From the NCBI GenBank assembly GCA_948896875.1, contig CAQUWW010000028.1, positions 5,217 through 29,054 on the forward strand: a stretch of DNA of 23,838 nucleotides. Direction: 5' to 3'. Shown piece after piece: positions 7,538 through 14,284 of the stretch (positions are counted from its first letter, which is position 1; each line of letters begins with the position of its first letter). The position numbers were made by a program, and so were the translations under genes. This DNA comes from an uncultured Acetatifactor sp. GTDB lineage: Bacteria; Bacillota; Clostridia; Lachnospirales; Lachnospiraceae. The notes under the pieces were generated by a model that was given only the letters and a program-made list of their open reading frames with translations, made no database searches and had not been told where the DNA came from.

Positions 7538-8581
7538 ATGCAGATAGGTGAAGTGATACGCAAATACAGGAAAGAAAAGAATCTGACGCAGGAGGAGATG
7601 GCCAGGGCGCTGGGGGTGACGGCACCGGCGGTGAATAAGTGGGAAAACGGCAATTCTCTGCCGGATGTCATGCTGCTGGCGCCCATTGCCAGATTGCTTG
7701 GCATTACATTGGATACATTGCTGGCCTTTCAGGAAGACCTGACAGAGGAGGAAATGAACAGCCTGATTGGTGAGCTGAATGACAGGCTGAAACGGGAGTC
7801 TTACGAAGAAGTTTTTCAATGGGCGAAAAAGAAGAGGGAACAATTTCCCAATTGTGAGAATCTGATGCTGAATATGGCGGTGGTGCTGGATGCAGGCCGA
7901 CTGGTGAATAAAGTGCCGGATGCGGAAAAATATACCGATGAGATTATTGACTGCTATGTCCGCGCACTGGACAGCAAGGAGGAGGAAACCAGATACCGGG
8001 CTGCAGATTCTCTGTACAATTTCTATGTGAGAGAAGAGCAGTACGAGAAAGCGGAGGAATATCTGACACGTTTTCCGGACCGGGATCCGGAGAAAAAGAG
8101 AAAGCAGGCTCAGATTTGTGCCAGAACAGGCCGGTGGGATGAAGCTTACAAGGCTTACGAGGAGCTTTTATTTTCCGGGTATCAGAGGATGAGCATTGTT
8201 CTAAATGGGATATACCAGCTGGCGGCAGAAGAGCAGGATACGGAAAAAGCCCGGTTGGTTGTCGGGATACAGAGGCAACTGGCCCAACTTCTGGAAATGG
8301 GTAAATATTATGAGCTGATGTGGGAGCTGGAGCCGGCCATGAGCGGGCGGGATGCCGATGCCGCGGTGGACATTGCGGAGCAGATCCTGGAAAATATTCC
8401 CACAATCGGCTCCTATATGGAATCCCGCCTTTATGAGCACATGGGGTTCCGAAGGCTGGGAGAGGAGTTTTATGGTGATCTGAAAGAGAAACTATTAAAC
8501 AGCTTCCGGGATGAGGAGGCCTGCGGGTGGCTGCTGGGGAATGAGAGATGGCAGAGCCTGATTGCAGAACATTCAGATTAA
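7538..8581 (+). CDS. XRE-family transcriptional regulator with TPR-like C-terminal region
   Basis: This 347-aa protein has an N-terminal helix-turn-helix of the Cro/C1 type (about 5-63; LTQEEMARALGVTAPAVNKW spans helices 2-3). The rest is helical with TPR-like pairs (for example near 165-215, EEQYEKAEEYL and RWDEAYKAYEELL). Such proteins often sense cell state or a peptide through the TPR part, but no ligand is evident here. The start is set by AGGAGG at 7525-7530. The gene stands alone behind a TATAAT promoter and two dyads that may be its own operator. Its targets are not evident. The adjacent minus-strand gene is convergent, not divergent, so it does not share this promoter. Confidence 0.85.
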   Translation: MQIGEVIRKYRKEKNLTQEEMARALGVTAPAVNKWENGNSLPDVMLLAPIARLLGITLDTLLAFQEDLTEEEMNSLIGELNDRLKRESYEEVFQWAKKKREQFPNCENLMLNMAVVLDAGRLVNKVPDAEKYTDEIIDCYVRALDSKEEETRYRAADSLYNFYVREEQYEKAEEYLTRFPDRDPEKKRKQAQICARTGRWDEAYKAYEELLFSGYQRMSIVLNGIYQLAAEEQDTEKARLVVGIQRQLAQLLEMGKYYELMWELEPAMSGRDADAAVDIAEQILENIPTIGSYMESRLYEHMGFRRLGEEFYGDLKEKLLNSFRDEEACGWLLGNERWQSLIAEHSD

Positions 8582-8646
8582 AATTGCCAGAAGGACAGTG
8601 GATTTCGGCAGATGTAACACTATGGCACGGATGAAAAAGCAAATGC

Positions 8647-8686
8647 AAAAATCATATCCCGGAGGTGCTGGCTTCCGGGATGTGAT
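8647..8686 (-). terminator. Terminator of the minus-strand gene 8693-9778
   Basis: The arms 8651-8664 and 8673-8686 form 14 base pairs (two G-U). On the minus strand the stem is followed by TTTTGCATTT, giving a standard terminator seven bases after the stop codon. On the plus strand the stem has only a weak T run, so it may also end the XRE gene but less efficiently. Confidence 0.7.
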
Positions 8687-8692
8687 TTAGAA

Positions 8693-9778
8693 TCATGAAT
8701 TTGCAGATTTATTTTCCAGTAAATGCAATTCCTGGGTCAGATTATAGGATGCACCGTTGACACTGCCCACCGGATTGTGATCAAGATAATCTACCAGCGG
8801 GATGCAAAGGCGCTGCACTTTTTCCTTATCTTCGGCCTTACTGATATCTAATCCTAATTTTTCGGTCAGAATATCTATCTGAGAATTAATAATAGTAAGT
8901 TTTTTGGCGTTCAGATCGGTCTGTGCATTGTCATTTTCAATTTGTTTTGCCTGCTCTTCCAGTTTCCGCATCCGCAGCTCGGAAGGCAGGAAAACGAAGG
9001 ATCTGATAGCGGATACCAGCGTGTTGATAATGTCGCTGATACAGGATAGCTCTATTTCTTTGCTTCCAAGTACGATTCTCAGGGACCCGTTTTCAAATTT
9101 CCTGGTAAAAATCGTATGGGATTTTCCCGGATTCTTAATCATCTCAAATTGTGTCAGAAATTGAGATAATCTTTGGATATCTTCGGAATAAGCATGCAAA
9201 TCCGTACATTCCTTTTCGGACTTGATTTCCAGAAGATTGATCTCGCTTTCTACAATGCCATCGGGCAGGGGCTCGTACAAGGCCGATTCAACGTAGGCCA
9301 TATGATCATATAATAGGAAAATATGGTGATAATGTTGTAGTAAATCGGTAAAGGCGTCTAACAAATCATGGTATAAGCCCATTTGCCGGGATTTTTCTGC
9401 CTGAGCCTCTATAACATTGTACATGATATCTATAGAGGTATTGGCAGATTTGATAAATGCGGAACATTCCTGAGACAGGACAGAGTTGGACAGCGACGGG
9501 CACTGACTTTGCAGCAGAGCGACGCAGCTGTATAATTTTCGCATCTGAGAATTCAGGTGCAACACAGCTGTATGCATGGAATTCAGGCAAGATACGACAC
9601 CATTGGCCAGGTTGATTGACGGACTATTGGAGGTATTGTTACAGTATGCGGTAAAGGCCGCTTTCATCTGCTTGGAATACTTAGCCATCAGTTCTTCCAC
9701 CTGATCCATAAAATCCGGAACGGTATCGATGATTTCTTTTACTGTTCTGTACTCTGAGACAAGATTGTTCAATGTCAT
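8693..9778 (-). CDS. Uncharacterised helical protein with conflict-system-like C-terminal motif
   Basis: This 361-aa protein matches no family I can name with confidence. Residues 1-220 are predicted helical, with several cysteines (C46, C64, C85, C93, C105) and no signal peptide. Residues 221-262 pass from short beta strands (TRKFENGSLRIVLG) into a hydrophobic helix (IINTLVSAIRSFVFL). A charged coiled-coil helix follows (265-310). A strand-helix-coil pattern of this type occurs in many uncharacterised proteins of prokaryotic conflict and signalling systems, which is only a weak hint. The start has AGGGGG just upstream on the minus strand. The gene is monocistronic: it has its own terminator and an unusual triple promoter-like upstream region, and its neighbours point in other directions. 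Confidence 0.7.
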   Translation of the reverse strand: MTLNNLVSEYRTVKEIIDTVPDFMDQVEELMAKYSKQMKAAFTAYCNNTSNSPSINLANGVVSCLNSMHTAVLHLNSQMRKLYSCVALLQSQCPSLSNSVLSQECSAFIKSANTSIDIMYNVIEAQAEKSRQMGLYHDLLDAFTDLLQHYHHIFLLYDHMAYVESALYEPLPDGIVESEINLLEIKSEKECTDLHAYSEDIQRLSQFLTQFEMIKNPGKSHTIFTRKFENGSLRIVLGSKEIELSCISDIINTLVSAIRSFVFLPSELRMRKLEEQAKQIENDNAQTDLNAKKLTIINSQIDILTEKLGLDISKAEDKEKVQRLCIPLVDYLDHNPVGSVNGASYNLTQELHLLENKSANS

Positions 9779-9840
9779 AATGATTCCCCCTTTGGAACGG
9801 CGTTTTGATGACAGAATTTGCCGCCTGTTTCCTGTAATAT

Positions 9841-9998
9841 GGACATATTATACCATGTGCACAGCCCGCACATGGTACTGATGGCCATTCGGCCGTTTTC
9901 TGCCACGAATAAGGACATTATACCATAAATTGCCCTGCAATTTATGATGGATGGCCATCCGGCCGTTTTATGCCTCGAATAAGGTCATTATATCATGG
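9841..9998 (-). repeat. Three 70-bp-spaced promoter-like repeats upstream of the unknown minus-strand gene
   Basis: On the minus strand TGnTATAAT occurs at 9847-9855, 9917-9925 and 9987-9995, exactly 70 bp apart. Blocks 9881-9926 and 9951-9996 match at about 42 of 46 positions, including GGCCATYCGGCCGTTTT and CGAATAAGG. Between the blocks the first two units carry 10-bp dyads that differ in sequence: 9851-9860 with 9868-9877, and 9924-9933 with 9937-9946. The third unit has only a short weak dyad. The nearest -10 would give a 5' leader of about 60 nt for the gene at 8693-9778. No good -35 boxes are seen. Extended -10 promoters can do without them. Confidence 0.75.
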
Positions 9999-10121
9999 TT
10001 TATTATATTTCGGAATACATGAAATCGGATTTTGTAGCATTCTGGTAAAGAAAAAGGGTGGATTATAATAATAAATGTGATAAAATGGGAGAGAAAACTC
10101 TGAGAAAAGGGGAACACGGGA

Positions 10122-10160
10122 ATGTTATTGTGCATTGCTTCCGCTCCATGCAGGGCCTGA
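10122..10160 (+). CDS. 12-codon leader peptide upstream of the MFS gene
   Basis: The open frame reads MLLCIASAPCRA and ends in TGA. It has a good ribosome site (AAAAGGGGA, 10105-10113) eight bases before the ATG. It lies 81 bp before the MFS start codon, and its last codons and stop overlap the arms of two alternative hairpins. A TATAAT at 10064-10069 without a clear -35 is the likeliest promoter. Coding is inferred from the ribosome site and position, since the peptide is too short to judge by composition. Confidence 0.6.
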   Translation: MLLCIASAPCRA

Positions 10161-10204
10161 GGACACCGCATGGAGGATGACAGAAGTCCTCGGCTTTGCA
10201 TTTT
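10144..10204 (+). promoter_or_regulatory. Putative ribosome-mediated attenuator of the MFS gene
   Basis: Arm A (10144-10151, CTCCATGC) pairs perfectly with A' (10168-10175). Arm B (10155-10164) pairs with B' (10186-10194), nine pairs with one bulge. The order is A-B-A'-B', so the two stems exclude each other or form a pseudoknot. The B-B' stem is followed by TTTGCATTTT, an imperfect terminator tail. A lies in leader-peptide codons 8-10 and B spans its stop codon, so a stalled or slow ribosome would change which stem forms. Confidence 0.55.
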
Positions 10205-10241
10205 GATAAGAGAAATAAAATATCAAAGGAGCAAAGTCAAA

Positions 10242-11543
10242 ATGAAAAATGAATATAAACAATTGAAACCATATTTGATGCTTTGGAGTACACAGTCTTT
10301 ATCTTCTCTCGGCAGCGGAATGACCGGATATGCTCTGGTGCTGTGGCTGTACCTGCGCAGCGGGTCTGCGTTAAAGACGGCGCTTTTATCTGTCTGTTCT
10401 TATGCGCCATATATCATTATGAGTATATTTGCAGGCGCGCTCAGCGACAGATGGAATAAGAAACGGACCATGCTGATTTGTGATCTGATCGCGGCAGTCA
10501 GTACGGTGATTGTCTGTATACTGATCAGAACGGAAAGCCTGCAGGCCTGGCATCTTTATTTCCTGAACGGGCTCAGCGGTCTGATGAATACGGTACAGCA
10601 GCCGGCCGGTGAAGTGGCGGCGACGCTGCTGATCCCCAGGGAATGCTATCAGAAAACCAGCGGCCTGCGTTCTTTTTCACAGTCCTTAAATTCGATACTG
10701 ACTCCCATACTGGCCACGGCGCTTTTCTCTTTTGCAGGAATGGAGACGGTAATTGCGGTGGACTTACTCACGTTTGCAGTGGCATTTCTGACATTGTGGC
10801 TGTTCATTGAGATTCCGCAGGAGCGTTTCACTGAAGAAGCCGGAGAAGGGAAGGAAAAACTTTTGATGTCGGCCAGGGCAGGACTGCATTGGCTGCGGCA
10901 GAATCCGCTGATATTGAAACTGATTCTGTTTCTGGCCTGTATTAATCTGGTTGCCTCTGTTTACAATGCCGCGCTGCCGGCCATGCTTTTGTCCAGAGAA
11001 AACGGCGGAGAAGCAGTACTGGGAATGGTCAATACTTTTGTAGGAATTGCCACACTGGCAGGGAGTATCTTTGTTACAGTCTCGCCAAAACCGAAGAATC
11101 GGGTCAGGGCAATCTGCCTTGCGCTGTTCGTATCCATGAGTACGGAGAATTTTTTGCTGGCATTTGGAAATGGTGTGACAGTCTGGTGTATCGGCGCGGT
11201 TTTAGGCTGGATATTCGTTCCGTATATGAACGCGAATATGGACGTGATTTTTCGCAGTACTATACCAAGTAAGATGCAGGGGAGAGTGTATGCCTGTCGC
11301 AATACATTGCAATTCTTTTCTATCCCTGTGGGCTATATGGCTGGAGGCTGGCTGGTGGACAGAGTATTTGAACCATTGATGGCAGGACAGTCTGCCGGCG
11401 TTCTGACATCCCTTTTCGGCAGTGGAAAAGGCTCCGGCGCCGCCATGCTGTTTGGCGTGTGCGGTGTGGCCGGTGTCATGGTATGCCTGTGTTTTCAGGT
11501 CCTGCTGAAAAAGGAAAGCTGGAGTGAGGACAAAGCTTTCTGA
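10242..11543 (+). CDS. MFS transporter, Mef-like drug-efflux type
   Basis: This 433-aa membrane protein has about 12 hydrophobic segments. The MFS motif A between helices 2 and 3 is GALSDRWNKKR (65-75). The N-terminal sequence (LMLWSTQSLSSLGSGMTGYALVLW in short blocks) and overall layout resemble the MFS_3 / macrolide-efflux group, which extrudes drugs by proton exchange. The start at 10242 has AAAGGAG ten bases upstream. An in-frame ATG at 10170 lies inside the attenuator hairpin and has no ribosome site. The leader peptide upstream suggests induction by a translation inhibitor, but that is inference. Its 3' end overlaps the convergent GNAT gene by 49 bp. The substrate cannot be determined. 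Confidence 0.87.
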   Translation: MKNEYKQLKPYLMLWSTQSLSSLGSGMTGYALVLWLYLRSGSALKTALLSVCSYAPYIIMSIFAGALSDRWNKKRTMLICDLIAAVSTVIVCILIRTESLQAWHLYFLNGLSGLMNTVQQPAGEVAATLLIPRECYQKTSGLRSFSQSLNSILTPILATALFSFAGMETVIAVDLLTFAVAFLTLWLFIEIPQERFTEEAGEGKEKLLMSARAGLHWLRQNPLILKLILFLACINLVASVYNAALPAMLLSRENGGEAVLGMVNTFVGIATLAGSIFVTVSPKPKNRVRAICLALFVSMSTENFLLAFGNGVTVWCIGAVLGWIFVPYMNANMDVIFRSTIPSKMQGRVYACRNTLQFFSIPVGYMAGGWLVDRVFEPLMAGQSAGVLTSLFGSGKGSGAAMLFGVCGVAGVMVCLCFQVLLKKESWSEDKAF

Positions 11544-12013
11544 TAGGCAAGCCGTTCGCTTCCGTCTTCCACATGTATGATTCCGCATCTGACAAATCCA
11601 TTTTTAGACAACAGATGCTGCATAATCAGATTATCTCTGTGGGTGTCGATTCTGATATTGGGAATGTGTGACAGACAGTAAGCCAGACATGCATCAAATA
11701 TGCCCTTTACGGAACCATCACCGGCAATCCGGTGAATGGTCCCGTAAGGGGCTTCGTTGAGCCAGTGTCCGTCCTCGATTACCTGATACGTGGGATCATC
11801 GCCAATGATAAAAGAAAAAACACCACAGGGTCTGCTCTGCTCTTCCAGAATATAACTGCAGCCATTCCGGATATCCTGCATAAGTACGGAAACATAAGGG
11901 TGGTCATCGCCCCACTGAGACGGATTCCCTGTTTGGCGCATTTTGCCTCTTGCGCAGGCATATATCTGGCATATTTGTTCCAAATCTTCCAACCTGGTGG
12001 GTCTGATAAGCAT
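11495..12013 (-). CDS. GNAT-family N-acetyltransferase
   Basis: This 172-aa protein begins MLIRPTRLEDLEQICQIY, a standard GNAT N-terminus. It has a central strand pair around CGVFSFIIGDDPTY (63-76) and a C-terminal acetyl-CoA-proximal block IDTHRDNLIMQHLLSKNGF (122-140), with N128 and the LLSKNGF helix. The start at 12013 has AAAGGG eight bases upstream on the minus strand. A longer version from 12073 is open but lacks this ribosome site. The last 16 codons lie antisense to the end of the MFS gene. The acceptor substrate is unknown. Small-molecule acetylation is possible and it could be a resistance partner of the MFS gene, but the two are convergent, not co-transcribed. Confidence 0.85.
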   Translation of the reverse strand: MLIRPTRLEDLEQICQIYACARGKMRQTGNPSQWGDDHPYVSVLMQDIRNGCSYILEEQSRPCGVFSFIIGDDPTYQVIEDGHWLNEAPYGTIHRIAGDGSVKGIFDACLAYCLSHIPNIRIDTHRDNLIMQHLLSKNGFVRCGIIHVEDGSERLAYQKALSSLQLSFFSRT

Positions 12014-12044
12014 GGTGAATCCCTTTCTCGAAGACTGTGAGAGG

Positions 12045-12203
12045 TTAAATTTCCAGGCTGTGCCGGTCACCACTCAGTTGCTTTATCAACGCTTCGGCGG
12101 CTCTGAGCTTTTCTTCGATTTCCTTATTCTTTTGCCGTTCTGCTTCCAATAATTTCTGCTGTTCTTCGGCTCTTTTCTCTGCCTGCCCTTATTTGATTTT
12201 CAG
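12045..12203 (-). pseudogene. Remnant of a coiled-coil C-terminal coding region
   Basis: On the minus strand a 52-codon open segment ends in TAA (12045-12047) and reads as a charged coiled coil, with EKRAEEQQKLLEAERQ followed by IEEKLRAAEALIKQL. It has no start codon and no ribosome site, and it is cut off upstream by TGA at 12201-12203. In a second frame further upstream the text HLFNQELKIK looks like the continuation, which suggests a frameshift. Tails of this kind occur in Rpn/PD-(D/E)XK-type and Uma2-type nuclease proteins, but the nuclease part is absent. The rest of the gap (12204-12330) is A/T-rich with nothing recognisable. Confidence 0.45.
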
Positions 12204-12330
12204 TTCCTGATTGAATAAGTGGCGAAAAGCCTACGGATTATAACATAATTTTTCGTACCGTACAAGTATTTTATGAGTTTTTAGAATCTTTTGTAACTCA
12301 TTTTTAAATGGTTTCAAATCAAGGAAAGGA

Positions 12331-12359
12331 TTGTGTTCCATCTCGGGCCATGGTAAGAT
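12331..12359 (+). promoter_or_regulatory. Promoter of the MBL-fold hydrolase gene
   Basis: TTGTGT (12331-12336), 17-bp spacer, TAAGAT (12354-12359) preceded by TG one base upstream (extended -10). The predicted leader is about 20 nt. Confidence 0.5.
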
Positions 12360-12384
12360 GGAAAAAAGGACAAGGAGGGCGCCT

Positions 12385-13134
12385 ATGAGTAAAATAAGCA
12401 TAAAACAATTGAATCCGCATGTTTATCTGATGGATGACAATGGAGAGGCCACAGGATACGTGGTGGTGGGAGAGAAGGAGGCTCTGGTGATTGATACCAT
12501 GAACGGCAGCGAGGATGTAAAGGCTGTGGTGCGGACAGTCACAGATTTGCCGCTGATGGTGGTAAATACACACGGGCATTGCGACCACATTCACGGCAAT
12601 ATTTATTTTGAAGAAGCATACTTGCATCCGGCGGATTTGGAGCTTGCAAATGAGCATGGAAAATTTCCGGATTTTGTCAGGGAAATAACGGCTCGGGGGC
12701 TTTCCATGCCGCCATTTCGGGAGATACGGGGCGGCACTGTCATTGAGCTGGGCGGTCTGAGTGTGGAAGTCATCGACTTTCCGGGACATACGAAGGGCGG
12801 CATTCTGCTGCTTCTGAGAGAGGACCGAATCCTGTTCACCGGAGATGGCATTAACCGGCATCTCTGGCTGCAGCTTCCGGGCTGTCTGACACCCGAGGAA
12901 GTGCTGAAGGAGATTGATAAAGTCAGGTATCTGGAGGAGAAAGCGGACTACATTCTGCATGGCCATGCCAAAGGATTTGAGCCTATTTCTCTGATTGAAG
13001 AGCTTCGGGAAGGACTGCAGACACTGTGCGAGGGCAAAACGGAGAATGACAGCAAGTATTCCTGGTTCGGGGGAAAGGCAAAGCAGCATCCCTTCGGAGA
13101 TGGGAACTCTGTGATTGTTTATCCGGATTGCTGA
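12385..13134 (+). CDS. MBL-fold metallo-hydrolase
   Basis: This 249-aa protein carries the full two-metal site: H63, H65, D67 and H68 in THGHCDH, a histidine in DFPGHTKGG, aspartate in FTGDGINRH, and a C-terminal histidine in LHGHAKGF. The fold is that of glyoxalase II / lactonase-type hydrolases, cytoplasmic, with no signal peptide. The start has AAGGAGG at 12372-12378, six bases before ATG. A longer open frame from 12331 lies across the promoter and is not used. It is a single gene ahead of an O-acetyltransferase with its own ribosome site. The substrate is not predictable from these motifs. Confidence 0.87.
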   Translation: MSKISIKQLNPHVYLMDDNGEATGYVVVGEKEALVIDTMNGSEDVKAVVRTVTDLPLMVVNTHGHCDHIHGNIYFEEAYLHPADLELANEHGKFPDFVREITARGLSMPPFREIRGGTVIELGGLSVEVIDFPGHTKGGILLLLREDRILFTGDGINRHLWLQLPGCLTPEEVLKEIDKVRYLEEKADYILHGHAKGFEPISLIEELREGLQTLCEGKTENDSKYSWFGGKAKQHPFGDGNSVIVYPDC

Positions 13135-13264
13135 CAGAATTCGGCGGCAGGCAGGTGAAAACTGAATTGTCGCCGATTATGTTATCAATAGGGAAAGTGC
13201 GCGCTATATGATAAAACCCTTCGGGGAATGCGCGCCGGGGAATAAATTTTGTGGGAGCAGGGAT

Positions 13265-13894
13265 ATGAGTAGAATGAAAGAGAAATTACATACAGGTGAA
13301 CTGTATCTTCCGGGAGATCCGGAAATCATGAAAGAGCAGGCGGCTTATCAGGATCTGCTGTGCGAATATAATCAGACGAAGCCCTCGGAGGCAGAGAAAA
13401 GAGCGGAAATGCTGAAGCGGATGCTGGGAGACTGCGGGGAAGGAGTTTATATCGAGGCTCCGTTTTACTCTAATTTCGGCGGTCGTCACTGCCATTTCGG
13501 GAAATGGGTCTATGCCAATTATCATCTCACCTGTGTGGATGATACCCATATTTATGTAGGAGATTACACTATGTTTGGCCCTAACGTAACAATTGCCACG
13601 GCGGGACATCCCATATGGCCGGAGCTTCGGGAACAGATTTATCAGTATAATATGCCGGTTCACATTGGCAGAAACTGCTGGATCGGGGCCGGTGCAATTA
13701 TCATGCCCGGGGTTACCATAGGGGACAATACGGTAATCGGTGCGGGGAGCATCGTGACGAAGGATATTCCGGCCAATGTGGTGGCGGTGGGGAATCCCTG
13801 CAGGGTAATGCGGGAGATCAACGAACATGACAGAGAATATTATTATAAGGATCGAAAGATCGACTGGGCGGAAATTGAGAGCAACATGATGTAA
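13265..13894 (+). CDS. Maltose/galactoside-type O-acetyltransferase
   Basis: This 209-aa left-handed beta-helix acetyltransferase has the N-terminal helical cap KEKLHTGELYLPGDPE (5-20) typical of maltose and galactoside acetyltransferases. Hexapeptide repeats follow (HIGRNCWIGAGAIIMPG, VTIGDNTVIGAGSIVTKD). The catalytic histidine is H115 in TAGHP. It transfers acetyl from acetyl-CoA to a sugar hydroxyl. The start at 13265 has GGGAG seven bases upstream. ATG 13274 is a possible alternative. An upstream in-frame ATG at 13208 has no ribosome site. No clear terminator follows. The palindrome at 13903-13922 lacks a T run. Confidence 0.9.
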   Translation: MSRMKEKLHTGELYLPGDPEIMKEQAAYQDLLCEYNQTKPSEAEKRAEMLKRMLGDCGEGVYIEAPFYSNFGGRHCHFGKWVYANYHLTCVDDTHIYVGDYTMFGPNVTIATAGHPIWPELREQIYQYNMPVHIGRNCWIGAGAIIMPGVTIGDNTVIGAGSIVTKDIPANVVAVGNPCRVMREINEHDREYYYKDRKIDWAEIESNMM

Positions 13895-13966
13895 AGGATT
13901 TCATATGCGGGCCCGCGCATATAAAAGTGCCGCAAGAGTAACGCCGGCGAAGAACTTTTCTATGAT

Positions 13967-13999
13967 AAAAGTCCACAAACGGTAAAAACGTTTGTGGAC
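13967..13999 (-). terminator. Terminator of the tRNA-Ser gene
   Basis: A perfect 11-bp stem (13971-13981 with 13989-13999) and a 7-nt loop. On the minus strand it is followed by TTTTATCATA. It begins nine bases after the tRNA 3' end. Confidence 0.85.
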
Positions 14000-14008
14000 G
14001 TAATCGTC

Positions 14009-14097
14009 TGGCGGAGTCGGCGGGATTCGAACCCGCGAGCCCCGGAGGGCTAACGCATTTCGAGTGCGCCCCGTTATGACCGCTTCGATACGACTCC
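14009..14097 (-). tRNA. tRNA-Ser (anticodon CGA)
   Basis: On the minus strand the acceptor stem GGAGTCG (5' end at 14097) pairs with CGACTCC, followed by discriminator G and an encoded CCA (14011-14009). The anticodon CGA is the complement of plus-strand 14060-14062, in the loop ACTCGAAAT. The T arm carries GGGTTCGAATCCC. A long variable arm (TAGCCCTCCGGGGCTCG region) marks it as a class II tRNA, as expected for serine. It reads UCG codons. Confidence 0.95.
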
Positions 14098-14129
14098 AAT
14101 TTACTGACCGGCATTTCTGCCACTTCCCT

Positions 14130-14158
14130 ATTCTATAGCATTCACCATTTTTTTGCAA
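14130..14158 (-). promoter_or_regulatory. Promoter of the tRNA-Ser gene
   Basis: On the minus strand TTGCAA (14158-14153), 17-bp spacer, TAGAAT (14135-14130). Transcription would begin about 26 bases before the mature tRNA. Confidence 0.7.
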
Positions 14159-14186
14159 GAGTCAGAAACGATTTTTTCCAGAAAGG

Positions 14187-14215
14187 TTGCAAAATGATCC
14201 GGAAAAGGGTAATAT
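14187..14215 (+). promoter_or_regulatory. Promoter of the phosphofructokinase gene
   Basis: TTGCAA (14187-14192), 17-bp spacer, TAATAT (14210-14215). It lies back to back with the tRNA-Ser promoter. The predicted 5' leader is about 60 nt. Confidence 0.65.
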
Positions 14216-14284
14216 TTTAGATGAAGTATGAAAAAGAAAATATTGGCAGGTATGCAATTATAAAAAGAAAAGGAGGATATGTAC

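Noticed and set aside
13139..13178. Imperfect inverted repeat after the MBL-fold gene, as a terminator
   Set aside because: The arms AATTCGGCG/CGCCGATT need a bulge, the loop is long, and no T run follows.
13903..13922. Palindrome ATATGCG...CGCATAT after the acetyltransferase gene, as a terminator
   Set aside because: Only seven pairs form and there is no T tract on either strand.
14009..14097. tRNA-Ser as an integration site for a mobile element
   Set aside because: No integrase and no duplicated tRNA 3' end are present in the window.
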